DNA from: Sanderia malayensis
Lineage: Eukaryota; Cnidaria; Scyphozoa; Semaeostomeae; Pelagiidae
DNA length: 64,000 bases
NCBI GenBank assembly: GCA_013076295.1
Contig: RQOL01000616.1
Location: forward strand, 930,001 to 994,000
Direction: 5' to 3'
This document shows, one piece after another, positions 46,186 to 59,100 of the stretch (positions are counted from its first letter, which is position 1; the number at the start of each line of letters is the position of its first letter). Position numbers and translations under genes: made by a program. The notes below the pieces were generated by a model. That model did no database searches, was not told where the DNA came from, and saw nothing but the letters and a program-made list of their open reading frames with translations.

Positions 46186-46750
46186 TACTCATCGGTTGCA
46201 GTTGGCGTAGAGATTGTGCTACGAGATGTGCAACCGAAAAGCATTACAAAGTGCGATGTTTACATATGAATACATATTCAAGACTACCTGAAGGTAAGAA
46301 ATAAGAAATTAAGAAAATAGCACTGTCATTAAGTATAAACTAGCAATTTAAATTTACTCCATGAATAGAGGTAGGTTTTAGTGGTATATAGATCGTCCTT
46401 GTACAGTAGTTGGAAAGCATCACACTTTCTCCAATCAGCAGGAGTGATCAACCAGCCTGCTGAAAAGGTATGCTTTTCAAACAAATTAAACTTGAAGGAA
46501 ATATTAAGATCATTGATCTAGGTAGAATCGTTGGCTGTAGTGGTGTGGGGTTAGTTCAATGTGATGGCAACCCGAAGGTCTATAGTTCGAATCCAACTAG
46601 GCTGAAATATATTGATTTTTAATAAAGTTGGATTTCTAAATCAGAATAAGTATGATGATAGCATCACTTGAATCATCGGTTGCAGTAGCGTGGAGGTTGA
46701 GCTACGGGGTGTGCACCGACCAGGTAAGTGGTTCGAGACCAGGTGAAGGT
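46186..46750 (+). repeat. Plus-strand tRNA-like SINE heads
   Basis: Three tRNA-like stretches occur. At 46192-46255 and 46680-46745 the sequence reads catcggttgcagt..gcgt and ggtgtgcaccgaccaggt, the latter with box B-like GGTTCGAGACC. At about 46536-46607 lies gtggtgtggggttagttcaa with box B-like AGTTCGAATCC. They are short, diverged and followed by unrelated sequence. They are SINE-like heads rather than functional tRNAs. Confidence 0.6.
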
Positions 46751-47284
46751 AAGTAAATTGTGAATTTACCTGCGACTGCTCTCAAAGTATGTACATGTAA
46801 TTCTACAACTATCTAACTGTTTCTATAGTTTAAGTATTGTAGTACAGTAGAGAGTACATTTCATGCAAAGTGACAGTGATGGAGTGTAGTTAAGTAAAGT
46901 AAAATAAAAAGATATAGTTAGTGGCGCTTAGTAGCTAGGGGGCGTTGTGCAAATAGATGTAAATAATAGGGGGTCATACGCTCGCGCGTAAAAAACTAAG
47001 GGCAGGCGGATCAACCTTTTGTTACAAGTAAACACCTCTAGAGAAAACGCAAAGCGAATTTATCTCCCCCTTGTTTTTTCTTGAATGACGCAATGTCCCC
47101 CGACCTATTTCTTCCACGCCCACCATAACATTTCCATCTCAAACCTCGCAGTGAATGATTATCATTCAAGCTTAACACTTAATGATTATCGTTGTACCTT
47201 ATGGGAATGACTATAAGTAGAGGAAACATAATTAATGTCTAGAGTAATCAATGATAAATTATACTTACCTCAATGTAACTTTAC
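46751..47284. other. Intergenic, no supported gene
   Basis: Unique-looking sequence between the plus-strand and minus-strand tRNA-like repeats. A small inverted echo, tcaatgattatc / aatgattatc around 47150-47185, is present. No gene was seen. Confidence 0.4.
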
Positions 47285-47668
47285 TTACCTTCACCTGGTC
47301 TCGAACCACTTACCTGATCGGTGCACACCCCGTAGCTGTTGCACCACGCTACTGCAACCGATGATCAAGTAGATGCAAATGTCATTCTTATTCCATTCTT
47401 CATGTTTAATTTGCTTGAAAATATTAAAATTCATCTGAAGGGAATCGAACCCTGAACCACTTACCTGGTCGGTGCACACCCCGTAGCTCTACCTCTACGC
47501 CACTGCAACCGATGATCATGTAGATGCAAATATCATTCTTATTCCATTCTGCATGCTTAATTTCTTGGACAAATATTAAAATTCATCTGGAGGGAATCGA
47601 ACTTGAACCACTTACCTGATCGGTGCACACCCCGTAGCGGTTCCACCACGCTACTGCAACCGACGATT
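47285..47668 (-). repeat. Three tandem minus-strand tRNA-like repeats, 151-bp period
   Basis: The core gtgcacaccccgtagc occurs at 47321, 47472 and 47623, a 151-bp spacing. On the minus strand the middle copy reads GTTGCAGTGGCGTAGAGGTA and later GGTTCGATTCC, i.e. box A-like and box B-like. The spacer (attcttattccattct) is shared too. The unit is homologous to the plus-strand repeats at 46186-46750, so the cluster is inverted around about 47000. Confidence 0.75.
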
Positions 47669-49218
47669 TGATACCAGCACAACAGAGTTCTTTCAAATCA
47701 AAGACACAGATGCTGGATGATGCATCTGTGTTCCTGTCAATACCTCTCTGGTTGAAGATACTACCTTTGACCTGTGCGACGAGTTATAGCGAACTGAAGT
47801 AATCCAAGATACAATTATGTAATGCTTTTATAAATAATGCGAATTCATGTATGCAATGCATAGCCACGAAGAGAATTTATGGGCCGCGGATCAGAACGAA
47901 AGATCATGGCATGGCGGACGGCAAAGACACACAGAAGGGGCTTTGGGGGTGGTTCCCGCGGAAATGTTTGAATACGATGGTTGCTATAATTACAATGGTA
48001 GCAATTTTTGCTGCTAAAACTTGGCGGCTACTTGTTAATCTTGTTTTAACTCATTTATTATTATTGGTCCCCTACAACCATGACCCCTCGGGTCAGTGAC
48101 CCCAGGGAACCCCCTCTCATCAGTTCTGCGCATGGCCTAATTTTTGACATTGATTCTTGCCACGCGAGTCACCTCAAGGTTTCTTTTGATTAAAATCCCG
48201 TTTAACAGTTCATCTAATACCTAATACCTAATTGCGAGGTATGGTTTCTGGAACAACAAAACAGAAACAATAAATCAATAACTGTATAATATTTATTTCT
48301 GCAAATATCTAAGAGAGCTGCTAGAAAGAGAATATCGTACCAACTATACATTAATGAAATAGTTCCATAAAATTCAAATGTGCACATTTTAATTAATTGC
48401 GTACATTTGTAAATAAACATATTACTATATGGAAATAGTTCTCGAGCCTTTAAAAACTAAAATTATTTGTTAGCGGGGATGGGGCTACTGTGAAATAGAA
48501 TATGCAAACCAGCTTGCTATCGAAAGCGAATTCTAACCAAACTATACAACAGTTGCCTCTATCAATATCAACAATGGGTCATAGGAAAGCATAGGTACAA
48601 AAATCTCGTTATTTCATCGTAGTAAATATAGTCAAGTAAATTTTACAATAGGCCCAAAGGCATTAAAAATCTTTGTCCATACAATTAACAACGGCAACAC
48701 TACGTACATTAAAAGCCCAATAACGAGCACATACAATCTGCAATTAAATATTTGCTGATTTTTTTGCAAAATATGTGGATATTAACAAAAAACCATAACT
48801 TTGCAGGTTTCTCCAAAGCAGTTTTTATAGCACGAAAACTAGGTACATACATACTGTCTGAACATTTTGCATGTTTGGATGTTTGTGATGCAAGCTAACA
48901 CGAGTAACAAAAACTAAGGCCAGAATTTCACGACTATGAAAATAACATTTTAGCCTGAGTCCGTGGAGCAATGTCGAAAGGAAAGCTCGTATAGATTTTG
49001 TGCCAACATGAACGGCACAATAATCAACTTCTTGTTGCCAATTCACCCATGCTAACAAAACAGTTTTAATCGTCGATTCACCATAGACAGAGCAATTGCT
49101 GCATAGATAGAGCATTAGTGTCTAAGCTTGTGACAGATTATGAACTGCAGTTAGATAAAATATGTACCTTAGAATTTTCGTAGCCACTATTTTCATACAA
49201 CAATTTTGAAAATGTAAT
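47669..49218. other. CREBBP/EP300: Region downstream of the CBP/p300 stop codon
   Basis: No gene was recognised. The part nearest 49218 is presumably the CBP/p300 3'UTR. AATAAA on the minus strand appears as tttatt near 48293 and 48411, giving candidate poly(A) sites. Confidence 0.4.
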
Positions 49219-50149
49219 TTACATTTGCTCAACAAACTTTTCAAGCAAATCTTCGGGAGTTAATTGTGACGTATTATTGTCAACCTCGTCCGAATGAGAG
49301 TTCAACATGTCCGAGTCCGCCTGAGGAGTTGAAAGTTGCCGAGACTGAGCAGAGCTCAGCGATATCATAACCGATTCCGATGAGACCGAAGGAGAAACGT
49401 TTAAAGGAGCCGGTGAAGGTGCGTGCTGCGTTTGTATCGGTGGATGATGGGGCGAAGGTACGGAACTGGCTTTCGGCGAAGCCACAGATCGAGGAGAAGG
49501 TGTCGGTATGCTTGAAGGCGAAGCTGCTGGTCTCTGAATGTTGTTCAGCATCTTGCCTTGCATATGCCCCGGTACGGGCACTTGCATTTGGCCTGAAATC
49601 TGCCCAGAAACCTGGTTCGATGCCAGCTGATTCTGAATCTGACCGGGCAGCGGACCAGTCATGTTGTTCGATGACAACTGGTTGGGCGGTATTTGCCCAG
49701 AGAGCGCGGGAATCATATTCTGAGGTGGCGGAGGCATCATTTGAGACGGTAGGTTGCCAGTATTTCTGCCGACAAACATTTGCTGCGATGCTTGGCTCGA
49801 AGGATTCATCATGCTCGTGGGTGGTGCTATTTCTTGTGACATCGAAAACTGCCTTTGAAACATTTGACGTTGTGCCAACTGTTGAGATAAAGTGTTCGCT
49901 TGTTGTTGAGTTTGTTGCTGTTGATGGAGCTGTTGTTGTTGTTGTTGTTGCTGCTGTTGTTGTTGAAGGAGTTGTTGCTGTTGTTGTTGCCGTTGCTGGT
50001 GATACATTTGGAATTTTAGTTGTTGCTGAGGAGAAAATGACATCTGCGGTCCCGGCACCATTTGCTGTTGTTGCATTGGCTGTTGACTCAATGGCATGTT
50101 TACTCCGTTATTAATCATAGCTGCTTGTTGTTGTTGCTGCTGTTGTTGC

Positions 50150-50181
<32 letters not shown>

Positions 50182-53100
50182 CTGGTGCATGTACAATTGT
50201 TGCTGTTGTTGTTGCATTTGTTGTTGCTGCTGTTGCTGCGATTGTTTATGTTTCAGGTACAGCGACATGAGCTGTGGATTCGATTTAAGAATGTCAAACG
50301 CTTGCTGTGGCTTGCTTTTCAGAGTTTCTATCAACTGCTGGATGGCTTGTCTCGGGTTCTGCTGCGATTGTTGAATCTGTTGAATTCCCGTCATTGACTG
50401 CGACTGCGGACCTTGCATCATCATCGAACCGTGTTGCTGCATCATCATTGGAATCTGTGGCTGCATTGCCATTTGCGAAGGCAATTGTTGGGCTTGCATT
50501 TGCGCCTGGGCGTGCGCCTGCGCTTGCTGTTGCACTTGTTGCTGAACATGCTGTTGGGCCTGTTGTTGGGCTTGTTGCTGTACGTGTTGCTGGCGTATCA
50601 TTGCTTGAATGTGGTTCATGACAGACGGCTGCGAGTTGTTCAAAGACGAATTGCTTAAAGTCATGCTTTGAGAAATCGAAACGTGTTGACTAAAGCCGAC
50701 CTGGGGATTCGGCCTGAAACCAGCAGAAACCTGCATGTTTGGCATCTGAGCAGGAAGCATGCTCTGCTGTCCTTGTCTTGCGGCAAGAGCAGATATCTTG
50801 CCAGCCGCTTCCAATGCCCTGGGTGGAACGGGCGTTTGCGGGTGCATGGATAAAAAGCTCTGCATGGGCTTTTGTGATACAGATACCGATTGCAATTGTT
50901 GCGTAGCAGGATGCGCACTCGGCAAAGGCTGGTGCTGTGCAACGGGCGTCGGCTGGGGTGTTGGGTGTTGTTTTCTCTGTTGCATTGCAGCAATTCTCCT
51001 TCGTGTCAACTGTGTCTGTTGCAATTGCTGTTGAAGTTGTTGTTGCTTCAGTTTCTGTTTAATATGCGAACAATAAGGCACAAGACAATTGCTTTTCGTG
51101 CAGTGTTTGGCGTGGAAACAGCAAAGTGCAATGAGCTGCTTGCAAATAGGGCATCCGCCATTCGTTTTTCTTTTGCATTGTCTTGCATGCGCGACGACTT
51201 TCTTCATCTTCAGACATATTTGAAGCTGACAGTTCGAGTCGTTACAATATGTTGAATGTTCCAGTGATTGAATACATCGTTGGATCGATTGACTTCGCTG
51301 TTCTTGCTCTGTCACCTTCGATTTGTTGCCAGTTTGTGGCTCAACATCCAGATCAAGTCCCAGTTTGTCCATTTTATGTTCATGACCCTTCTCATTGAAG
51401 CAGGGAACGCACAGATCGAAATCCTTCAACAAAAGAAGAATGCAATAATCAGCAAATTTTCGATAAATAATTAGGTATTATTTATATAATTTGAAGCAAA
51501 AAATGACGCTTAGAAACAATAAGCAACCTATTGCAAGTATTCACATCAACGCCAACACGATAAAAGTGACTATTAATGTTCACATAAGTTTGCATTTAAT
51601 GATGCGATGCTGACTTATTAAGAGGAAACTTTGCATACAGCACAAATACAAAAATATTCCTCACCTCACACTCCGTGCAGTGATATCTTGTTTCAACGTG
51701 TCTTTTGCAAATATTGCACGTATAGACGAACCTCTCGTTTCCTTGATTATGCAATTCAACAAGCATCGCCATGGTCGAAAATTTGGCTCGGCGAAGACTG
51801 GAGAATTCCCAATGCTTCTCCCTTGCAAGTGTTAAAAACGCATCTCTACCATCCATAAGATCACACGAGACAACAGGATCAGGATCTTCGATTTTACCAA
51901 GCGTCGATGCCTTCTCTGGGTGGTGGAATTGTATAACAAAAAATACCTGAAGAGGAATAATAAAAGGCATTAATTTCAAACACCACTATTTCTTCCAACT
52001 AATCTTGCATATACGTTTATTTGATACAAATCCGAAAATGTAATACCACAATCAATTAAAGTAATTGCGTGTCTGGGAAAGTATGATGCAATTATTCACG
52101 GTAAAACAAAATTAATTGAAAAGGGGGAAGATACGAACCTCTTTATACTTTTCCATTGTCAAGAAAAGACGTTGTGATAAATCACAATCCCCCATTTGCA
52201 CGACGGAAGATTTTTTATTATTCTTTCTGATGCTATTTTTATTTTTATTCGCTTTTTTATTTGCCCTTTTGTTGCTTCCTTTGTTCTTGTTCCCCCTCGA
52301 GATCGGCTAGAATTGAATAATATAATATATAGAATTGAATAATATATCACGTCACACGTCACTGTTGGAGCTTTACGCATCATTACGTCACGAATCGAAA
52401 ACAAACATCGTAACAGAAAACATCGTATTAACATATGAACATACAGTAAACATCCGCATATAAGAACCTGTGAACTCTGCATCCAGCCTATTGTTCAAAT
52501 ACAATAGCCTATTGTCTTTTCTATTGTTTTGAGCAGAGATATCAGCCTGGAAGGTTCTTAATCCACTGGTTCTCTGCATCCAGCTTATTGTTCAAACACA
52601 ATAACCTATTGTCTTTTCTATTGTTTTGAGCAGGGATTTCAGCCTGGAAGGTTCTTAATCCACTGGTTCTTATAATACGGGTGTTTACTGTATGACAAGG
52701 TCTTAAGTATTCAACCATTGAACGATCAATAATTGAGGTTTCTCTAACAAGCAAAGTATTGGTTTATTTGACAGTATTAATCACCTCATCTTGAAATTCT
52801 TCATTAGTAGCCGACGCTGCCTGCGATGCTTCAGTCTTTTTTCTTTCCTCTTCCTCCTGATCAAGTTCTCTAATGCAATCCTCTAAAGCATTGGGCCAAA
52901 AATCGCCTTCAAAATAGGGCAGTTCCGTCGCACTGCGTAAACCGTCATCACTTGCTTGTTTCAAAATATCCTGTAAAGGAAAATAAAATTAAGTAAATCA
53001 AATTAATAGAAATGTGAAATACTATATAAGCATACGGGCAAGTGGAGAAGTTGCTAAATTCACCTTGTATTCAAATACTACACCATCTTCTATTGCTTTA

Positions 53101-56100
53101 TCCAGCATCTTCTTATACCACTCGACCAGTCTCTTATGCTTGGGAATTTTTTGCTCCGGTGGGTGACAATGAAATATATAGTCGTCGCCTTCACTAGGCG
53201 GACAAGACCATATATGACCGTGAACATATCTGCAAGGCAAGCATATATCGGTTAGAAGCGGTATTCTCGGTGCGAATAACATTCCCTTAAACCTTCTCAT
53301 TGTATACTAAGTATAACTTGGCAGGATAGAACATTCATTTTGGTTTCCCTCATGGGTTAACAAATAGAAATCTCCATTCATTAAATGTGATCACGAAAAA
53401 CACAAAACAAAACCAGGGTAAATTCGATCATAACTATAAACAAGAGTGTCAACAAACTTTGCAAAACCCTTACAGGCAAAATATAATCTATTGAAACAAC
53501 AAGTGACTAAACACCCTACGGTTCATGGATGAAAAATAAAGCCGTGATACAACGTACCCCATGTTCTTGCAGTGCTCAAAATATCCAATCAAGATTTCGT
53601 GATAAACACTTGTTCGTAAATGTCGAGGACGGAAAAAATGCACACTGTCTAGATAGGACAAATAAATTCTCCTAAAAAAAAATATGGAAAGTGATTAGAT
53701 AGTGGCAAAGATATTTTTGAACCATGGATATAATTGTATGAATATTTCAATGCTTAATGACTTTGTCACCAGAGAGATAACGTTTAAAAGCACCAGTTTA
53801 AAAGCGTTTAAAAGCACTAGCACAAACCATTTCATTTTTGCAAAACCGGACATTTAACAAAAAGTATGAAAATAGGTTGAAACGGTTTGAATCGTAATAG
53901 ATATGAGAAAAATAAAAAGTTTCAACATTCATGTAGTCACATAAATATGTTTTGGAAATAACTGCAATGAATAAACAACAGCATACTTGGCATTAGGTTG
54001 AGGACAATCATCAGAATACTCCTGCACGTGCATTCCGAAAAAACAGACTTCAACTCCATCGATCTCTTCGAAGGCAAATATGCATCTTGCCCGGTAAGGA
54101 AAATTGCTTGGAAATTCATCATCGTTTTCAAATCTGAAGGAAAACACGCGATAATTGCGATAAGGCATATATTCACAGCGGAGACACGATATACAGTGGA
54201 ACCCCGCCTTGGGGCCACCTCTTAATACGGCCACCTCGTGATAACGGCCAAATTCTGCTGGCCCATTGGTGGCCGTATTAACAGTGTTCCACTGTATAAA
54301 TAATGATAATTAGGTTGATAAAAAGAATCTACCTCATTCTCATTCCGGGTTTTACTTCAACCGTTTTGTCGATACTACTAACAACTCTGATGGTCACATA
54401 ACCAGCTCCAGAGTTTTCTTTCTGCAAGAAGTTATTCACTCTTTTTTCCATCAATCTTCCAAGGTTCGTTTGTGGTATTCCTTGCAACGAGAAAACATGA
54501 AACAGGTTAGTATGAGAATTCACAGGATTTGTTGCCGGAAAAACAGTTTATCCAAGCGAATGTCAGAACGTAACTGAAAATTAAATGTATAATATTTTGA
54601 AAATGTTTTCATGGTGATTCAAACTTACTTCGCGACGTAAATTTGTTTTCTTTTCGTTTTTCACTTTTCCGTTGCAAACAACTGTCACACTCAAATCTGC
54701 AATGAAATATTCAAAATCCGATATTTAATGAGATTTTCAAAGGATTTTTGATCGATTTATTCAATAATTTCAATATATTTTATGCACTCAAATGCATTCT
54801 TGATAACTAAATAAAATTAAACTATAAATAGACAAAGACTATTTACAAAACCTTCGTATTATTATTTCATTTCATTTTAATTTATTTCAACAGGATAAAC
54901 ACATTCAGTGTATTATCTCAGTATAGAGTACAAGAAACTTGACGTTCTTACCCAGTTCCCCATATGAAATCAAGATGAAGAACGCAAATTTGATGCAGAC
55001 GCTTTCCACAACTGATGCACTCAACAAACCTGAAGAAGATAGCAAAATGGCAAATAGGATCTATCAATATCTGCATCAAAGACAAAAGAAAGTAGCCAGA
55101 TCTAGCAGCAACAACTACATATAGTGAGCAAAAGTTATCGCACCACCACGAAGTGGCCCACAGCTTAAGTACTTAAAATGTTACAAATTTTAAGTATAAA
55201 TTTTAATTATAAATTTTAACTTTAATTTTAATATCGTAGTATTTAATACTACGATATAGTATAGTCCACAAGTGCCCGAGTATTGTTCTGACAAAGAAAT
55301 TAGTCGTCCAAACCCGTTTCATATCTATATATTGCAACGCAAATTTCTCAGCTATGGCCACTAATATACGCCAATTTAGATCAAATAGCGAGTACGTTTT
55401 GCTCACAAAATGCACTTCTGTTTCGATAAAAAAATCACACAGATCTCCTTGCTTATAGTGTGTATGAGGAGGCATCAGTATAAAAATTACTTTAACTTAC
55501 GGTTCTAGTTCCAAATGATCATTCTTCAGCTTTTCAAATTGCGATTTCGGAATGCTACTATAATAGGCAAATTAAAAAAACTTCAATATAATCACTGTAC
55601 GTAGACAAACAGAAAACTTGTATTTGAAGCTGTATTAATGTATTAATAAGCAGAATCGAAAATCGAATGCTTAGAAATAAAACACTTACCTTTGCATTAA
55701 ACCACTTTCATCTCCAATATTCACTGAATCACCTTCAAATTCGCCAAAACATCTTTCGCAATAATGGTACCTACAAAATCACACAAAAATATCAATTTAT
55801 CATTATTGCAAATAAAAGCACCCACATGGTATTAAACATTTGGGACTCTAAACTGGCCAATAATTTTGGTTCACAAGACCTCAATTGTTAATCTGGTAAA
55901 TGTCTTTCCATCGCCTGCTTACAACCTGAGTGGTGCTTTTAACGTAACTAGTCAACAATAAAGAACCCCCTTGAATCTTCAAGAATAGTTAGATTTCTGA
56001 AAAATGCTGCTGGTCTGGTGAAACAGGTCAGTCGACAATAACGACAGAATTATCGTCTAGGACGTTGGAAAAACCCTTCCTAACTTCCAACTCATATCAA

Positions 56101-59100
56101 GATAAAAACCAATAAGAAAAGACGATAAACAATAAATAAAGGCAATGCAACATGTGAAACAAGCAAAGCGACTTACTTCGATTGTATCTGTGACTGCTTC
56201 GAGCTCACTCTGCAGAGAAAATAAAACAACAGATTAGACAAGCAATATGTAATGCACACGAAACATGTACGAGCCTCCTATTACCTGTAAGCCAACCGCA
56301 TACATAAATGGCTTAATGCAAAGCCGCTTTAACACATGCTTTACAAAGAGAGAAGATTGGAAAGCAAAAACATGAAAAGTAACTAACTTGCTGTGGTAGC
56401 TGTAGTAGGTTGCATCTCTCGGAATCTGACACAGGTGCTTTCCATAACAGTACAGTACTTGTGGACTAAATACATGCTATTGAAGAAAAATATTCAATTT
56501 AATCCTTTGTTGCCATCAAAATAACATTGAAGCCAAGAACACGGCCTAAATAAGACTGTGTTAACAATCACACTTTCCAAGTATGATCATTGAGATATTA
56601 AACAGATATACCAGAGGGCTTAACTATTAAAATTGTCACTATTTCGCAGTTAAAGCATATCGTAGTGTATCTATAATCAATCCTCACTCCAGAGTATGAT
56701 AAACATATGCCTGAAACTAGCATCTATTCCAGCATGAATAGCATTTGGTGACGTAAAATTTAATGTAGTCACTCCTGAACAAGTTTTGGTGGTGGCAAAT
56801 ACATTACCCATTAAATCAAACATTGGGCTCCATTTGGAAGCCAAAATGAAATGAAATAATAAACTTCAGCGTACCCTCTTTCCGCAGCAGTATCCTAGCG
56901 ATTTCATAACGGGATCGATTTCTGTCTCAAAAACTTCTGCCAACTGCAAAATAAACAAACTCCATCAGATACTCAGAAAACAACTGACGACACAAAAACA
57001 GAGAAAACAGAACGATAGATGGTACACGTTAGCGAAATAACATGGAATGGATACACTTGCGTAATGAAGACGCAGTGAGCTTTGCATGAATAGGGTTAAA
57101 CATTTTTGGACTAGAAGAAATAAAATCTCTGCAAACCTTGGAGCAATACTTGTAGACTCTGGATGTTTTACGATTGTAGAGCCAGGCGTTATCAAACATC
57201 AGTCGCATGTCATCACAAAACTGTAAAAGGGAACGACAATGAACTCAATTTAAAATGAAAATAAATACAGTTGAAATCCGTTTAATCGAACTCGAACATT
57301 CGCTTGCTCGAACAAATGTTCGTTTCCCTTCAGAGTTCGAGTAAGCGGATGTCAACTGTATATATTTATGATGGATCATCTTCATTGTTCCGCTCATTCA
57401 TGTATATAATTTGAAAATATCCTTGCTACGTGGAGTAGTTTTTCCAATAGGTACAACAATGCTCGTTGATTAAACCCTAAAAAGGAAGGGAAAGGCAAGA
57501 AAAGAAGTTCTACCTCCCAAGGATCTTTATATTTCCCATTTTCCAAATTGTTGTTGATAAGTGACAAGTCCATTGGATTCTTGACAATTGTAAAATAATC
57601 CTGAAATGCACAAATGAACTTAATTAGTTATTAAAAACAAAGAAATGTAGAAAATCAAGAAAACGGCATGTTGAAATTGGTGCATTGGATATTGCATACA
57701 ACACTGCAGTAGGTAGAAAACAACATCGTTGGTCAGACTTACCGGAATGCCAAGTGCCGCTGGATCTACCGGTGAACGAAATGGCAGCGATTCGGGGTGC
57801 AGCTCGTAGACTTTATTGAAGACCGGAAGTAACGTCTCCAAGAGCTCTTCTCTCGAAAACACTTGAAGAAACGAATAGCAAACAACTGATTAGCATGTGC
57901 GTTAGCCATATCTCAAAATCTCAATCAGGGTTATTCAGCTGAGTTCATCTTTTTAGACGTAAACTAGTAATCCTTCATACAGCGTAACAATGTAACTAGT
58001 AATCGTAACGCGTAAACTACAGTAAACACCCGCGTATAAGAACCTGTGAGTTCTGCATCCAGCCTACCTGTGGCTGTATTCCAATAGCCTATTGTCTCTT
58101 CTATTGTTTTGAGCAGGGACTTCAGCCTGGAAGGTTCTTAATTCACTGGTTCTTATATGCGGGCGTTTACTGTAGCAATCCTTCATACAGCGTAACAATG
58201 TAACAATGGGCGACACATTCAGCAAACATTTATAAAACTTACTTTTCTTAAATGGATACTTCGTATCACTTCTATCAGATGAAGAGCATTCTTCGGACTT
58301 TAAAGATTCCTTCTTGATTGAGCCTGTTGGTCCATTCACCGTAGATGCCACAATCAACGCAGCTGAACTACTGGGTGTCGCAGGAGGACTGACTGGCTCC
58401 GCTTTAATTACGTTCTTTGCAGACGGACTTCTATTCGTCACGGGGCTCACTGACTGTACTTTTTCGCTCAGCATAGGCGAACTCGATTCCGGCTAAAAAA
58501 ACAAGTAATCAAACCAACGTGTTCTTCTATTGCTGTACCAAGTAAGTAAGTAAGTAAGTACGAATATTTATACTGGATAGCTACTTCAGCTTTGATAGCT
58601 GTTATCAATGTGGGTCCAGTTGGTATAAACCCTTACCCCCAGAAGTTCTGGGTACTCATTTAATTAGATAAGACTGAAATTCGGGGTAAATCTCAACAAA
58701 ATAAAATAAAATAAATGTCTCGATTCCGGCTAAAAAAAAAACAAGTAATCAAACCAACGTGTTCTTTTATTGCTGTAGCAATTAGATGAGGCTGAAAGTC
58801 GGGGTAAATCTCAACAAAATAAAATAAATGTGATAATTATTTACCCGTTGGCGCTTGAGATGATCTTCCAACATGGATTTCTGCATATCGGCTTGGAAGG
58901 TTGTTACGGGACCAGGTACCTTTGCACCACTGGTGTTGCTATTTGTTGAACTGTTGCTTTCATCGTTCAGTGGTCTCTTCGTGTACGATTTCGCATCAGA
59001 CTGGATGTTTTGCATAGGAGAAGAAGTGATCGATCTCTGCGGTGAACTAATCGGTAATTTTCTCATTTCGCTGTCTTTTTTCTCGTTGCTTCCGAGTATG

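Noticed and set aside
50062..50397. Plus-strand poly-Leu and poly-Cys ORFs opposite the CBP/p300 tail
   Set aside because: They are the reverse reading of the CAG/CAA tract that encodes polyglutamine.
55203..55475. Minus-strand ORF of 90 residues in the CBP/p300 PHD region
   Set aside because: The true PHD exon is 54952-55029 ([19 protein letters not shown]), which joins in phase to 55501-55557; the ORF is intron.
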